A DNA stretch of 64,000 nt, taken from the NCBI GenBank assembly GCA_019359515.1, contig JAHHHC010000004.1, positions 62,001-126,000 of the forward strand. Direction: 5' to 3'. A program made the translations under genes and the position numbers. Below, piece by piece: positions 33,198 to 41,814 of this stretch (the first letter of the stretch is position 1; each line of letters opens with the position of its first letter). The notes below the pieces were generated by a model. That model did not search any database. It saw only the letters and a list, made by a program, of their open reading frames with translations, and was not told the DNA's origin. This stretch comes from Desmonostoc vinosum HA7617-LM4. GTDB lineage: Bacteria > Cyanobacteriota > Cyanobacteriia > Cyanobacteriales > Nostocaceae.

Positions 33198-35198
33198 CAA
33201 ATGGGCTTGAGTTTGAATTTTGCTGAGTTCTCGCACAAGTCGCAGTGCTTGATGTTTATAGAGGGGAATGGGTAAAAGGGCTGGTAAATGGTTCATGACT
33301 TCGGTTGCTGTACTCATGCTACAGCCGACAATGCGGGTAATGGCTCTTGCGCCTTCAAATACAGCGCTTTTCGTTGCCGCAGCATCAATATGTACCTGCC
33401 AATCTCTAGGTAGTTTTTCTTGGCGATCAATTTGATGCAAACTGTTTACAGTTGCCAAAACAATTAAGCGATCGCCTACATTTAACTTGATATCATCGGA
33501 GGGCAATAGTAAGCGATTCGTTTGGGTGCAATCTTGATAGAGAATTGGCACTATTCCATAACCGTGAGCGACTTCAGCCAACAGTAAACCTTGTAGACCG
33601 TCCTCTGGTTGCACCTCGTATTCTGCCACTAGCACCGTTCGCTCATGAAGTTGCAACAAGTCAAGAATATGATCTCCAAATACCGCAGCTGCAAATGCTT
33701 CAGCGGCTAGAGAATAACTGCACAACACTTTCGCATAGGGTAAGAGGCGAGCGAGATTATTGCTAAAGTCTGGCTCAAACGTTTGAATTACGAGTGTGGC
33801 ATCAGGATTAGCAGCGTGAACCATCAAGCCAATTTCTAAATTGGCCATTTCATTGTCAGTTGCGATCATCACACTTCTAGCAGTGGTCAGATTGACATCT
33901 GACAAAGCATCCCGAAATTCACCAACAATCAGCGGCATTTCTGGCAGAATGTTTGGCTCTAAGGCAGTGTTGCTCACTCCTACCAAGGGTTGTTTTAGCT
34001 CTTGTAAGTATCTAACGACTTGGCGACCGACGCGAGCTAATCCAATCAAAACTACATGGTCTTGCTGGGGAAGAGGGGGACGTTTATTAGGTAACTCGAA
34101 TTTTGCTGCTAATAGGCTTTCGGTGAGCAAAGCATACAACACAGCAACTGAAGCAGTGCCTGCCAACATGTAACTCAAATTAAAGAACCGCATCCAAATA
34201 GGTGTGGTATCCGAGGAACTGAGGGCACCAAAGACAATATCGTAGGAGCCAAGCAACATCACACCAGTCACATACAAAGCCTTCAGCCAACTCTCTTGTG
34301 GATGGGCTGTTTTGAGAACGGTTGTACCAAACACAATCAGCATTAGCACCGTAATACCAACTAAGATGCCAGCTCGCTTGGTTTGCTGCCGAGTTACGAA
34401 TTGTTGCAACTGGGATGGAAATTGGCGCAAATCAAAATCTGATAGTTGCTGATGTAGGTGTTGCCAGATCTGTTTAATTGTTTTCTTTGGCTTACCGACA
34501 ACAGGTGTTTGAGCCAGATAATCTAAGTTCTGGGTGACTTCAATGTAGGTGACGCTATCTCCGGCACGAATTCTCGCATCTGGTTCCCACTGATGAAACT
34601 GTGTTGGTGGGGCTGTTGCACGAGGATAATAACTCAGCACTCGACGGTTACGATTGTTTAATTCTTGCACAAGGCGGCGATCGCACCAACGATGGGCCGA
34701 GTCAATTGGGCATTGCACAATCCGCAGTAACTGCTCACCTAGCGTAATCAGTCCTTGAGTTTCATTTGAGAGAGCCGCAATTGCCAAAGCGGGTGCTGGT
34801 AAATCGCTCATCTCAAATGCCGCAAAATTTCCCAACTGCTCATCTAACAGTTGATTGAGTTTCTGTTCAGCAGAGCGAACTACAAGACGGACATGAGGAT
34901 TGAGTAACCGAACCGCGAAGGCAGTTTCAATATTAATTCGTTCATTATTGGTGACTATAAGTACTGCTCGATACTGTTGAATCTGCGCCTCCTGCAATAC
35001 ATGCGGTTGGCGACAGTCACCAATAAAAAAATTTTCTAATAAATCTGGTAAGTTTTTGACTTCCCAGCTTTGTGGCTGGCTAATATCAATGCCGCTGACT
35101 TGACCCCCAAATTTTTTGAGAGCTGCAACACAGTACTGTCCCAAACTTCCCAAACCACAAACTAGGAAGTGAGATACTCCGTTTACGAATGTTTCCAC
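33180..35198 (-). CDS. Ion-channel-like protein with two TrkA-N (RCK) domains
   Basis: 672 residues. An N-terminal Rossmann NAD-binding TrkA-N domain (FLVCGLGSLGQYCVAAL, ~10-130) is followed by a linker with a TrkA-C-like piece. Three hydrophobic segments lie at ~275-365 (AGILVGITVLMLIVFG, LYVTGVMLLGSYDIVFG, LSYMLAGTASVAVLYALL), the last two pore-like. A second TrkA-N domain (VVLIGLARVGRQVVRYL, ~385-510) and a C-terminal TrkA-C-like domain complete it. This arrangement suits a ligand-gated K+ or cation channel. It lies 25 bases after the pentapeptide protein gene and shares its operon. The C-terminus (VIRNS) and stop codon come from an ATTCGTA array, so the original end may have been lost. 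Confidence 0.75.
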   Translation of the reverse strand: METFVNGVSHFLVCGLGSLGQYCVAALKKFGGQVSGIDISQPQSWEVKNLPDLLENFFIGDCRQPHVLQEAQIQQYRAVLIVTNNERINIETAFAVRLLNPHVRLVVRSAEQKLNQLLDEQLGNFAAFEMSDLPAPALAIAALSNETQGLITLGEQLLRIVQCPIDSAHRWCDRRLVQELNNRNRRVLSYYPRATAPPTQFHQWEPDARIRAGDSVTYIEVTQNLDYLAQTPVVGKPKKTIKQIWQHLHQQLSDFDLRQFPSQLQQFVTRQQTKRAGILVGITVLMLIVFGTTVLKTAHPQESWLKALYVTGVMLLGSYDIVFGALSSSDTTPIWMRFFNLSYMLAGTASVAVLYALLTESLLAAKFELPNKRPPLPQQDHVVLIGLARVGRQVVRYLQELKQPLVGVSNTALEPNILPEMPLIVGEFRDALSDVNLTTARSVMIATDNEMANLEIGLMVHAANPDATLVIQTFEPDFSNNLARLLPYAKVLCSYSLAAEAFAAAVFGDHILDLLQLHERTVLVAEYEVQPEDGLQGLLLAEVAHGYGIVPILYQDCTQTNRLLLPSDDIKLNVGDRLIVLATVNSLHQIDRQEKLPRDWQVHIDAAATKSAVFEGARAITRIVGCSMSTATEVMNHLPALLPIPLYKHQALRLVRELSKIQTQAHLVIRNS

Positions 35199-35223
35199 TT
35201 CAGTTCCATAATGTTAGTGATTA

Positions 35224-36555
35224 TCAAGTATGTTTATTAGGAATGTTTTCACAACCACCGGGAATCGTCGCCCGAGTTTTGGAACCACCCCAAGCACAAC
35301 AGTAGTAATGCTGTTCGGCTGACAATCCTCTGACCTCTGTTAGGTCTGCATCTTCAATCACAGCACCTGTATATGCCCCAGTTTGCAAGTTGGGGCGAGT
35401 CGTGCGGCTGCGAGGACTGGCATTTTCTAGAGTGCCGTAAAACAACCTGGCTCCGTCGAGTTTTGCTTTGCGGAGGTTTGCCTGACATAAAATAGTCCCA
35501 GATAAATTGGTTTGCGTTAAATCGCTGCCGCACAGGTTAGCTGCCAAAAAACTGGCATCGCTTAAATCTACTCCGCGCAGATCAGTGTTAGACAGGTCTG
35601 TCTCTGCTAACATCATTTTTAGATTGATGACTCGAATCCCCTCCTCTCGGTCTTCTTCAAAGCCCCCTAAGCCGTCCAATATGGCACGACCCAAATGGCG
35701 ATCGCGTCGTAAGGGACTCAGCAAATTTGAGTGAGACAAAAATCGCAGAATCTTGGCCTTGCCGTGCCGATCAACACTACCCAAAAGTGCTGCTGTTCGC
35801 CCTTCAGCGATCGCTCGCTCTTGGGGCCAGTCCTCAAGCAATCCTTGTTCATCAACAACCAAATCTGAAATTCCCTGAAAGTAGGTATCGATCGTCTGCT
35901 GTTGAGTAATTAGATTTTGCTGGGTGGTCAGCTCTTTTTCAATTTTGTATTGTCTCCAAGCAACCCAGAGCGCAATCATCGCAATTAAAATCTGACCAAA
36001 GGCACCCACAATACCCTCTCCAATCGCCCCGATCGCATCCCAGTTGGCTTGTTGGTATATCCTGACAAAGGACTGGAGAACTCCGGTCAAATGCAGATAA
36101 CCTAGCAACACTAGGAAAAAGCCCAACACGGCAGCCAGTTGCAGAGATAGCTCTTGACTCACCACAAAAATTAGTGTTTTCAGCAAGGAAGGCCACAACA
36201 CCCATAGGGCCATGAAAAAAGTTACGATCATGCCAGCTACAATTAGCCAACGATGATCCAGGATCATCCCCAAAATTAAAATCCCGGAAGATGCCAACAA
36301 GATGAGCAAGTTTTTTGGCAGTGACTTGAGAACTCCCAAAGCTAAAGTAGCATTGGGCTGACTGGCGGGTGAGGCATCCTGCGATAACAGCCATTGTGAT
36401 TGTGCAGATTCGGTCAGTCTGCGCTGATGTGCTGGATGAAGGTCAGTAATATCACTGAGTTCGGGAATAGTTTTCGATGAATTTGCTGGGGATGCATGAG
36501 TATCAGGAGGTGGGGATGGAGAGTCCCATAGATCAAAATCTGAATGTGGTTGCAT
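35224..36555 (-). CDS. Membrane protein with pentapeptide repeats
   Basis: 443 residues. A polar, Pro/Ser-rich N-terminus precedes several transmembrane helices at ~90-210 (LLILLASSGILILGMIL, LIVAGMIVTFFMALWVLW, LQLAAVLGFFLVLLGYLH and IGEGIVGAFGQILIAMIALWVAW). A cytosolic region follows, with a short pentapeptide-repeat run (~320-385: AETDLSNTDLRGVDLSDASFL, ANLCGSDLTQTNLSGTILCQ) that forms a quadrilateral beta-helix. It lies between the Ca2+/H+ exchanger gene (20-base gap) and the TrkA-N gene (25-base gap), all on one strand. It may be an accessory or sensor subunit of ion transport; this is inference. Confidence 0.75.
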   Translation of the reverse strand: MQPHSDFDLWDSPSPPPDTHASPANSSKTIPELSDITDLHPAHQRRLTESAQSQWLLSQDASPASQPNATLALGVLKSLPKNLLILLASSGILILGMILDHRWLIVAGMIVTFFMALWVLWPSLLKTLIFVVSQELSLQLAAVLGFFLVLLGYLHLTGVLQSFVRIYQQANWDAIGAIGEGIVGAFGQILIAMIALWVAWRQYKIEKELTTQQNLITQQQTIDTYFQGISDLVVDEQGLLEDWPQERAIAEGRTAALLGSVDRHGKAKILRFLSHSNLLSPLRRDRHLGRAILDGLGGFEEDREEGIRVINLKMMLAETDLSNTDLRGVDLSDASFLAANLCGSDLTQTNLSGTILCQANLRKAKLDGARLFYGTLENASPRSRTTRPNLQTGAYTGAVIEDADLTEVRGLSAEQHYYCCAWGGSKTRATIPGGCENIPNKHT

Positions 36556-36575
36556 AGGACTGTTAATGAAACTAA

Positions 36576-37667
36576 CTATGCCGGATTAAAATAGAAAGCA
36601 GCTGCGAGAACAGTATAAGTCGCCAGGAGTAAAATACCCTCTAACCAGTTAGAGCGACCGTCTAAACTGATGAGATTGGCAACTGCAACCGCAATAGTCA
36701 CTGCAACCACCTCAAACAACTCAAAACTCAAATCCATTGGTTGACCGATCGCAACTCCAACTAATACAAGAATAGGAGCAACGAGTAAGGCAACCAGCAA
36801 GCTAGAACCCATAGCCACAGATACAGATAAATCCATATTGTTTTTGATGGCAACCCGCACCGCCGTGACATACTCTGCAGCTCCACCTACCAGGGGTAAC
36901 AGAATTACACCAGTAAATAGGGGCGTGAGTCCCAAGCCGGCTGTCGCTTCTTCCACCGCACCCACAAAAATTTCTGACTCAAAGGCAACTGCGATCGTCG
37001 AAATTACTAGGATGCCTAGCCACAACCCAAGATTGGGTTTAGCAACTGGCTCAACTACACCCATGGGGGTTTTTTCCTGTTGTTCCACAATTCCCACTTC
37101 ATAGAGGTAGCTGTGGGTTTTGAGGGAAAATACCAAGGTGAGGGCGTAAACAACGATTAACACTACAGCAGTTGTAATCGAGATTTTCTCGATTTGGATA
37201 GTGCTTACTTTGTTAGAGGAGTAAGTAACAAGCGCAGGCAATACAAGCGCAGTCACTGCTAAAGTCATGGTAGAGCCATTCACCCGTGCTACTACTGGCT
37301 GAAACTCTTGCTCTTTATAGCGTAGTCCCCCTAAGAACATAGAAAGCCCCATCACCAGCAGCAAATTACTGATGATGGTGCCGCTGATGCTGGCTTTGAC
37401 AATATCGATTAAGCCCCCTTTTAAGGCAACTAGAGCAATAATTAATTCTGTGGCGTTGCCAAACACAGCATTCAACAAGCCGCCGATGGAGGGGCCTGTA
37501 ACGACTGCAATCTCCTCTGTTGCCGTACTTAGCCAAATGGCCAATGGGGCGATCGCGATCGCGGATGTGATGAAAACAGCCAGCGCTCCCCATTCCCAAT
37601 GCTCGGCGGCAATAGAAATCGGAATGAACACCAGCAAGCCAAGAGAAACAATCGTTTTAGTTGACAT
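36576..37667 (-). CDS. cax: Ca2+/H+ exchanger, CaCA/CAX family
   Basis: 363 residues from ATG 37667; the 18-residue longer frame adds an unlikely tail. About eleven hydrophobic segments are present. The two ion-binding repeats carry the family motifs GNATELIIALVALKGG and GGAAEYVTAVRVAIKNN, with the critical acidic residues in place. An acidic, hydrophilic loop (EVGIVEQQEKTPMG) lies between them. It exports Ca2+ from the cytosol in exchange for protons. It is the first gene of an apparent operon with the pentapeptide membrane protein and the TrkA-N channel-like protein, which suggests joint ion homeostasis. Confidence 0.9.
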   Translation of the reverse strand: MSTKTIVSLGLLVFIPISIAAEHWEWGALAVFITSAIAIAPLAIWLSTATEEIAVVTGPSIGGLLNAVFGNATELIIALVALKGGLIDIVKASISGTIISNLLLVMGLSMFLGGLRYKEQEFQPVVARVNGSTMTLAVTALVLPALVTYSSNKVSTIQIEKISITTAVVLIVVYALTLVFSLKTHSYLYEVGIVEQQEKTPMGVVEPVAKPNLGLWLGILVISTIAVAFESEIFVGAVEEATAGLGLTPLFTGVILLPLVGGAAEYVTAVRVAIKNNMDLSVSVAMGSSLLVALLVAPILVLVGVAIGQPMDLSFELFEVVAVTIAVAVANLISLDGRSNWLEGILLLATYTVLAAAFYFNPA

Positions 37668-37839
37668 TTTGTTCTTAGTTTTATACAAAGTGCTGTACCA
37701 ATTCGTAATTAAGAAAATCAAATTGAATTGGTATTTTAGATACAGCTATAGTCACATAGGTTAGGATAGTGTTGATTGCTCTAAGCCACTAGGCAACCAA
37801 GTTTATCCTCAGCACTTGCTCTGGGCTGCACTTTCTACA

Positions 37840-38895
37840 CTAATTGAGAGCTTCTTGTTTTACACCAATTACAGAACCTTGACCACCAAATTTAGTCCCT
37901 GTTTCACCTCTATCTAAGCGACCACTGGCTGCTTTTAAGGCGATGCTCGGTAGCGGTACATCACCCACTTGCAGGATGAGATTAGCATTGTCTGGTGATA
38001 GATAGAAATTGCTAAAAGCTTTAACTTCAGGACGTTCTGCGGCCGATTTCTTGACGTAGATAAACACAGGGCGAGCGAGTGGTTGGTAGCGAGAATCTGC
38101 GATCGTTTGGGGGCTGGGCTGCACGCAACCGCTACCACTATCAACAGCTACAAGTTTGAGTTTGTCTTGATTTGCTAAGTAGTAGGCATAGCCAAAGTAA
38201 CCCAATCCATTGGGATTACCCGCAATTCCTTCTACCAAAGCGGTGTCAGTTTTGCTAGGAGCGTAGTCACTGCGACTTTTTCCTTCCTCACCTACAACTG
38301 CAAGGGTAAAATAGTCGTAAGTACCAGACTCAGTATCGGGCCCGTAAAGACTTAGAGGTTGATTAGGAAACTCAGAACGAACTTGATTCCAAGTCGTTAC
38401 CTTGCCTTGAGCGGCTGGCTCCCACATCTTTTTCAATTCGCCTAACTTCAAGCAGCTAGCAAAATTGTTTTGGGAGTTGACTACAACTGCCAAACCGTCA
38501 AAGGCTACAGGTAGCTCAACGAACTCCACGTTATTTTGCTTACAAAGCTGCATTTCTTCAGCATTGATGGGGCGAGATGCGCCAGTAATATCGGTTTCAT
38601 TGGCACAGAATTTTTTGAATCCTCCCCCTGTTCCCGACACTCCTACTGCGAATTGCACACCAGTGTTTGACTTTTGGAATGCTTCTGTCATCACCTTAGT
38701 AATCGGAAATACCGTACTAGAGCCATCAATCTTGATTGACCCTGATAATTTTTCCGAAGCACTGATTTCCTCTGCTTTATTCACAGCTTCTGGGAAGGAA
38801 ACCGTTGTATCGGCATTTTGATTGTTACTGCAAGCCGCCAATCCCAAAGTTACCAATGAGATCGCAAATGCCCAACTTCGAGTTTGAGAAACCAT
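37840..38895 (-). CDS. pstS: Periplasmic phosphate-binding lipoprotein (PstS-like)
   Basis: 351 residues from ATG 38895, chosen because AAAGGAGG sits ten bases upstream; the longer frame starts inside the previous gene. The signal region ends in the lipobox LGLAAC. The mature protein has PstS features: LSGSIKIDGSSTVFPITK, GVSGTGGGFKKFC, ITGASRPI, LYGPDTESGTYDYF. These are the phosphate-cradling Ser/Thr/Asp/Gly residues. Its start is 16 bases after the Na/Pi cotransporter gene, so both are one transcript. The usual pstCAB genes are not present here. It may feed the cotransporter's surroundings or serve a distant Pst transporter. Confidence 0.85.
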   Translation of the reverse strand: MVSQTRSWAFAISLVTLGLAACSNNQNADTTVSFPEAVNKAEEISASEKLSGSIKIDGSSTVFPITKVMTEAFQKSNTGVQFAVGVSGTGGGFKKFCANETDITGASRPINAEEMQLCKQNNVEFVELPVAFDGLAVVVNSQNNFASCLKLGELKKMWEPAAQGKVTTWNQVRSEFPNQPLSLYGPDTESGTYDYFTLAVVGEEGKSRSDYAPSKTDTALVEGIAGNPNGLGYFGYAYYLANQDKLKLVAVDSGSGCVQPSPQTIADSRYQPLARPVFIYVKKSAAERPEVKAFSNFYLSPDNANLILQVGDVPLPSIALKAASGRLDRGETGTKFGGQGSVIGVKQEALN

Positions 38896-38911
38896 GATCG
38901 TTTTGCCTCCT

Positions 38912-40198
38912 TTAAGCACTTGCACCGACTTGCTCAGATATTTTCTGCTTTTCTTCCTGCCGACGTTTGCGTTCAAGGTCGGCTTGACTATCAGGAACTA
39001 GTTTTTCTAACAGGCGAGCGACTATAGGCAAAAAGCCAATTAAAAGCACAACACCCAAGATATTAAACAGCATCTGAGCATTAGCAACTTGCCGTCCTAC
39101 ACCTGCACCACCAGAGATTGCTTGAGCTAGTTGCACGAGTTGAGGTGCAAAAATAATCCCTATAGAGGCACTGATCAAGTTAAATAGAAAGTGAAAAACG
39201 CCTGTTCTGAGAGCCGCGCTTCCTCGACCAATGGTAGACAGTAGTGTATCAGCACAGGTACCAACTTCTGCGCCTAACATAATTGCTATCCCCGCAGGCA
39301 GAGCAATGATGCCGGAACTTGCCAGGGTAATCACGATCGCCACTGTTGCAGAGGAAGATTGAATAATGATGGTAAAAATAGCTCCGACTACAGCACCTAA
39401 GAAAGGATTACTACCCAGAGTTTCCATCCAGTTGATGAAAGGCTCATAGGTGCGGAAGGGCTTCATCGCTTCGTCAATGGCTTCTAGCCCATAAAACATT
39501 AAGCCAAACCCCAGGATGATAATGCCGATGGTTTTCTGGCGATCTGTTCTTCCCAGAAATAACAGCAGTAACCCAGCAAACATCAACAAGGGAACATACA
39601 GTTTAATGTCGAGAGAGATGATCTGCGCCCCAACTGCGGTACCAATGTTTGACCCCAGTACTACACCCAAGGATTGCACGAAGGTCAGCACGCCAGCACT
39701 CACCATGGCAATCACCATGATGATTGTCACTGAAGAAGATTCTAGGAGTGTCGTTGCTACCGCCCCAGTTAGTACACCAGCAAAGCGATTAGTGGTACAT
39801 TTGCTCAAGAAATTTTTCATGCGCTCTGTCCCCAGGTCTTCTAACCCTTCAGACAGCCGAGTTACACCGAAGATAAATAGCACTAAACCCGCTAATGCAC
39901 CCATCGTCATTTTGAAGAAGTCAATGACGGCATCTTTTTTGGCGGCTTTGGTGTCGGAACCTCCAGATGCAAAGGCTGCTTGAGTAGTGTCAAATTGCAT
40001 GATTGCTGATGCATTCTCTGGAGCGATACTCCTTTGGAGTGGCTTCGCCAACGCTTGGATCGCGTTCCTTTCTAAAGGCAGTGAGCTAACTATTGGTAAG
40101 CGTCCCAAAAGAGAGGGGTATAAAACTAACGTGATGACGAAGAAAGTAACACTCAAAAATTTGAGAAACTTTCTATTAAGCTTTTTCAAAAAAAACAC
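38912..40198 (-). CDS. Na+/phosphate cotransporter family protein (NptA-like)
   Basis: 428 residues starting at GTG 40198 with AAGGAG five bases upstream. After an N-terminal hydrophobic stretch come two PNaS (Na/Pi-cotransporter II) repeats: LSEGLEDLGTERMKNFLSK, ATTLLESSSVTIIMVIAMVSAG with GSNIGTAVGAQ, and later IIQSSSATVAIVITLASSG with LGAEVGTCADT. The paired ESSS/QSSS motifs form the transport site for sodium and phosphate. The length is shorter than E. coli YjbB because a PhoU-like C-terminal domain is lacking. It is followed immediately by pstS. It imports phosphate, or exports it, with Na+; direction cannot be deduced. Confidence 0.85.
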   Translation of the reverse strand: MFFLKKLNRKFLKFLSVTFFVITLVLYPSLLGRLPIVSSLPLERNAIQALAKPLQRSIAPENASAIMQFDTTQAAFASGGSDTKAAKKDAVIDFFKMTMGALAGLVLFIFGVTRLSEGLEDLGTERMKNFLSKCTTNRFAGVLTGAVATTLLESSSVTIIMVIAMVSAGVLTFVQSLGVVLGSNIGTAVGAQIISLDIKLYVPLLMFAGLLLLFLGRTDRQKTIGIIILGFGLMFYGLEAIDEAMKPFRTYEPFINWMETLGSNPFLGAVVGAIFTIIIQSSSATVAIVITLASSGIIALPAGIAIMLGAEVGTCADTLLSTIGRGSAALRTGVFHFLFNLISASIGIIFAPQLVQLAQAISGGAGVGRQVANAQMLFNILGVVLLIGFLPIVARLLEKLVPDSQADLERKRRQEEKQKISEQVGASA

Positions 40199-40482
40199 AG
40201 TTACTCCTTGAAATTTCTACGTTTTTCTTGTGAAAATGAGTGTATCAATACCCATACACATTACTGTGCAAGTGTTATGATGATTGCGTCAGCTAAACTT
40301 AAGCATGGTATCACTCTAACTTTTACAGGCATTTCTACTACGAATGCTTATACAAAAGAGTTAAAAATTGATTAACTTCAGGTTATAATTTTTTGAAGAT
40401 AAAAGGGACTGGGGATTGGGGACTGGGGACTGGGAACTAGGTAAAAGCAAAGGAAAAATTACGTTTAGTAAAAAATAAACTG

Positions 40483-41769
40483 ATGAAAGCGATCGCTTCT
40501 TGTCTTGCATCTATCATTGGCGAAGAAAATGCAGTTTGTCTGTGGGAAAATCTCGAACCCTCTCAGCAACAACGTATCCAACAGGCGATAGCTTCTGAAA
40601 ATCCTCCTAGCTGTATCGTCTATCCCCACACTCAAGAACAATTAGCCGCAGTCATCGCCGTTGCTGATAGTCATAACTGGCGCGTCCTCCCTTGCGGTGG
40701 TGGTAGTAAACTTAACTGGGGTGGTTTGGCTAAGGGTGTTGATGTGGTGGTTAGTACCGAACGCATCAACCAACTCATAGAACACGCCGTTGGTGATTTG
40801 ACTGTCACAGTAGAAGCTGGGATGAAGTTCTCGCAACTCCAAGCAATTTTGGCCAAATCACAGCAATTTCTGGCTTTAGACCCCGCTAAGCCAAAGTTAG
40901 CAACGATTGGCGGTATTGTCGCTACTGCTGATACAGGTTCTCTGCGACAACGTTATGGTGGTGTACGCGACCAATTACTAGGAATTAGTTTTGTCCGTGC
41001 TGATGGCCAAATTGCGAAGGCGGGGGGACGAGTAGTTAAAAATGTGGCTGGCTATGATTTGATGAAGTTGTTTACTGGGTCTTGTGGCACATTAGGAGTA
41101 ATAAGTCAAGTAACTTTTCGTGTTTACCCGATACAAGCAGCATCAACAATGGTGGTACTGACTGGTGCGGCGGAGGCTGTATCGCAAGCGGCGAATACTT
41201 TAAGAGGTTCGGCGTTAACGCCAACACAAGCGGATTTGTTATCGACTCAGTTGGTGTCTGGGTTGGGTTTGGGTAAAGGGTTGGGATTAATTACTCGCTT
41301 CCAAAGTATTGTTGAGAGTGTGAAGGAACAATCAAACCGACTTTTAGAGGTGGGGGAAAAGTTGGGTTTGGAGGGGGCAATTTATACGGGTGAGGATGAG
41401 GCTGATTTATGGCAGAGATTGCAACAAAGAATGCATTTGGAACCCACAAAGTCTGAAATTACGTGCAAGATAGGAGTGTTACCGACTGCTGCTGTGGAGA
41501 TTTTAACTCAGGTGGAGGTGGGTTTGATTCATATGAGCAGTGGTTTGGGGTTGTTACATTTTACAAGTAAAGAGCGGGTTTTGGCAGTGCGCGATCGCCT
41601 GCAAAAGTATAGTGGTTTTTTGACGATTTTAGATGCACCAGCGGCGGTTAAAAAAGAGGTGGATGTTTGGGGTGATGTTGGGAATGGTTTGTATTTGATG
41701 GGCGGGATTAAGCAGCAGTTTGATGGTAAGGGTATTTTGAGTCCTGGGCGTTTTGTGGGTGGGATTTGA
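40483..41769 (+). CDS. glcE: Glycolate oxidase/dehydrogenase FAD subunit GlcE
   Basis: 428 residues of the FAD-linked oxidase (PCMH) family. The FAD-binding part shows VLPCGGGSKLNWGG, VTVEAGMKFSQLQAIL, the TIGGIVATADTGSLRQRYGG block and GGRVVKNVAGYDLMKLFTGSCGTLGV, which is highly conserved in GlcE. The C-terminal part is shorter and more variable than in GlcD. It oxidises glycolate to glyoxylate together with GlcD and GlcF in photorespiration. glcF follows 45 bases downstream. GlcD is not in this window. The coding strand turns noticeably C-poor from about 41.2 kb onward. Confidence 0.85.
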   Translation: MKAIASCLASIIGEENAVCLWENLEPSQQQRIQQAIASENPPSCIVYPHTQEQLAAVIAVADSHNWRVLPCGGGSKLNWGGLAKGVDVVVSTERINQLIEHAVGDLTVTVEAGMKFSQLQAILAKSQQFLALDPAKPKLATIGGIVATADTGSLRQRYGGVRDQLLGISFVRADGQIAKAGGRVVKNVAGYDLMKLFTGSCGTLGVISQVTFRVYPIQAASTMVVLTGAAEAVSQAANTLRGSALTPTQADLLSTQLVSGLGLGKGLGLITRFQSIVESVKEQSNRLLEVGEKLGLEGAIYTGEDEADLWQRLQQRMHLEPTKSEITCKIGVLPTAAVEILTQVEVGLIHMSSGLGLLHFTSKERVLAVRDRLQKYSGFLTILDAPAAVKKEVDVWGDVGNGLYLMGGIKQQFDGKGILSPGRFVGGI

Positions 41770-41814
41770 GAAACAACCGCCAAGATGCCAACACAGAGGG
41801 GAGAAGAGTTGATT

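Noticed and set aside
40199-40482. Pho box upstream of the Na/Pi cotransporter
   Set aside because: No clear tandem CTTAACCT-type repeats could be read; only loosely similar AT-rich text.
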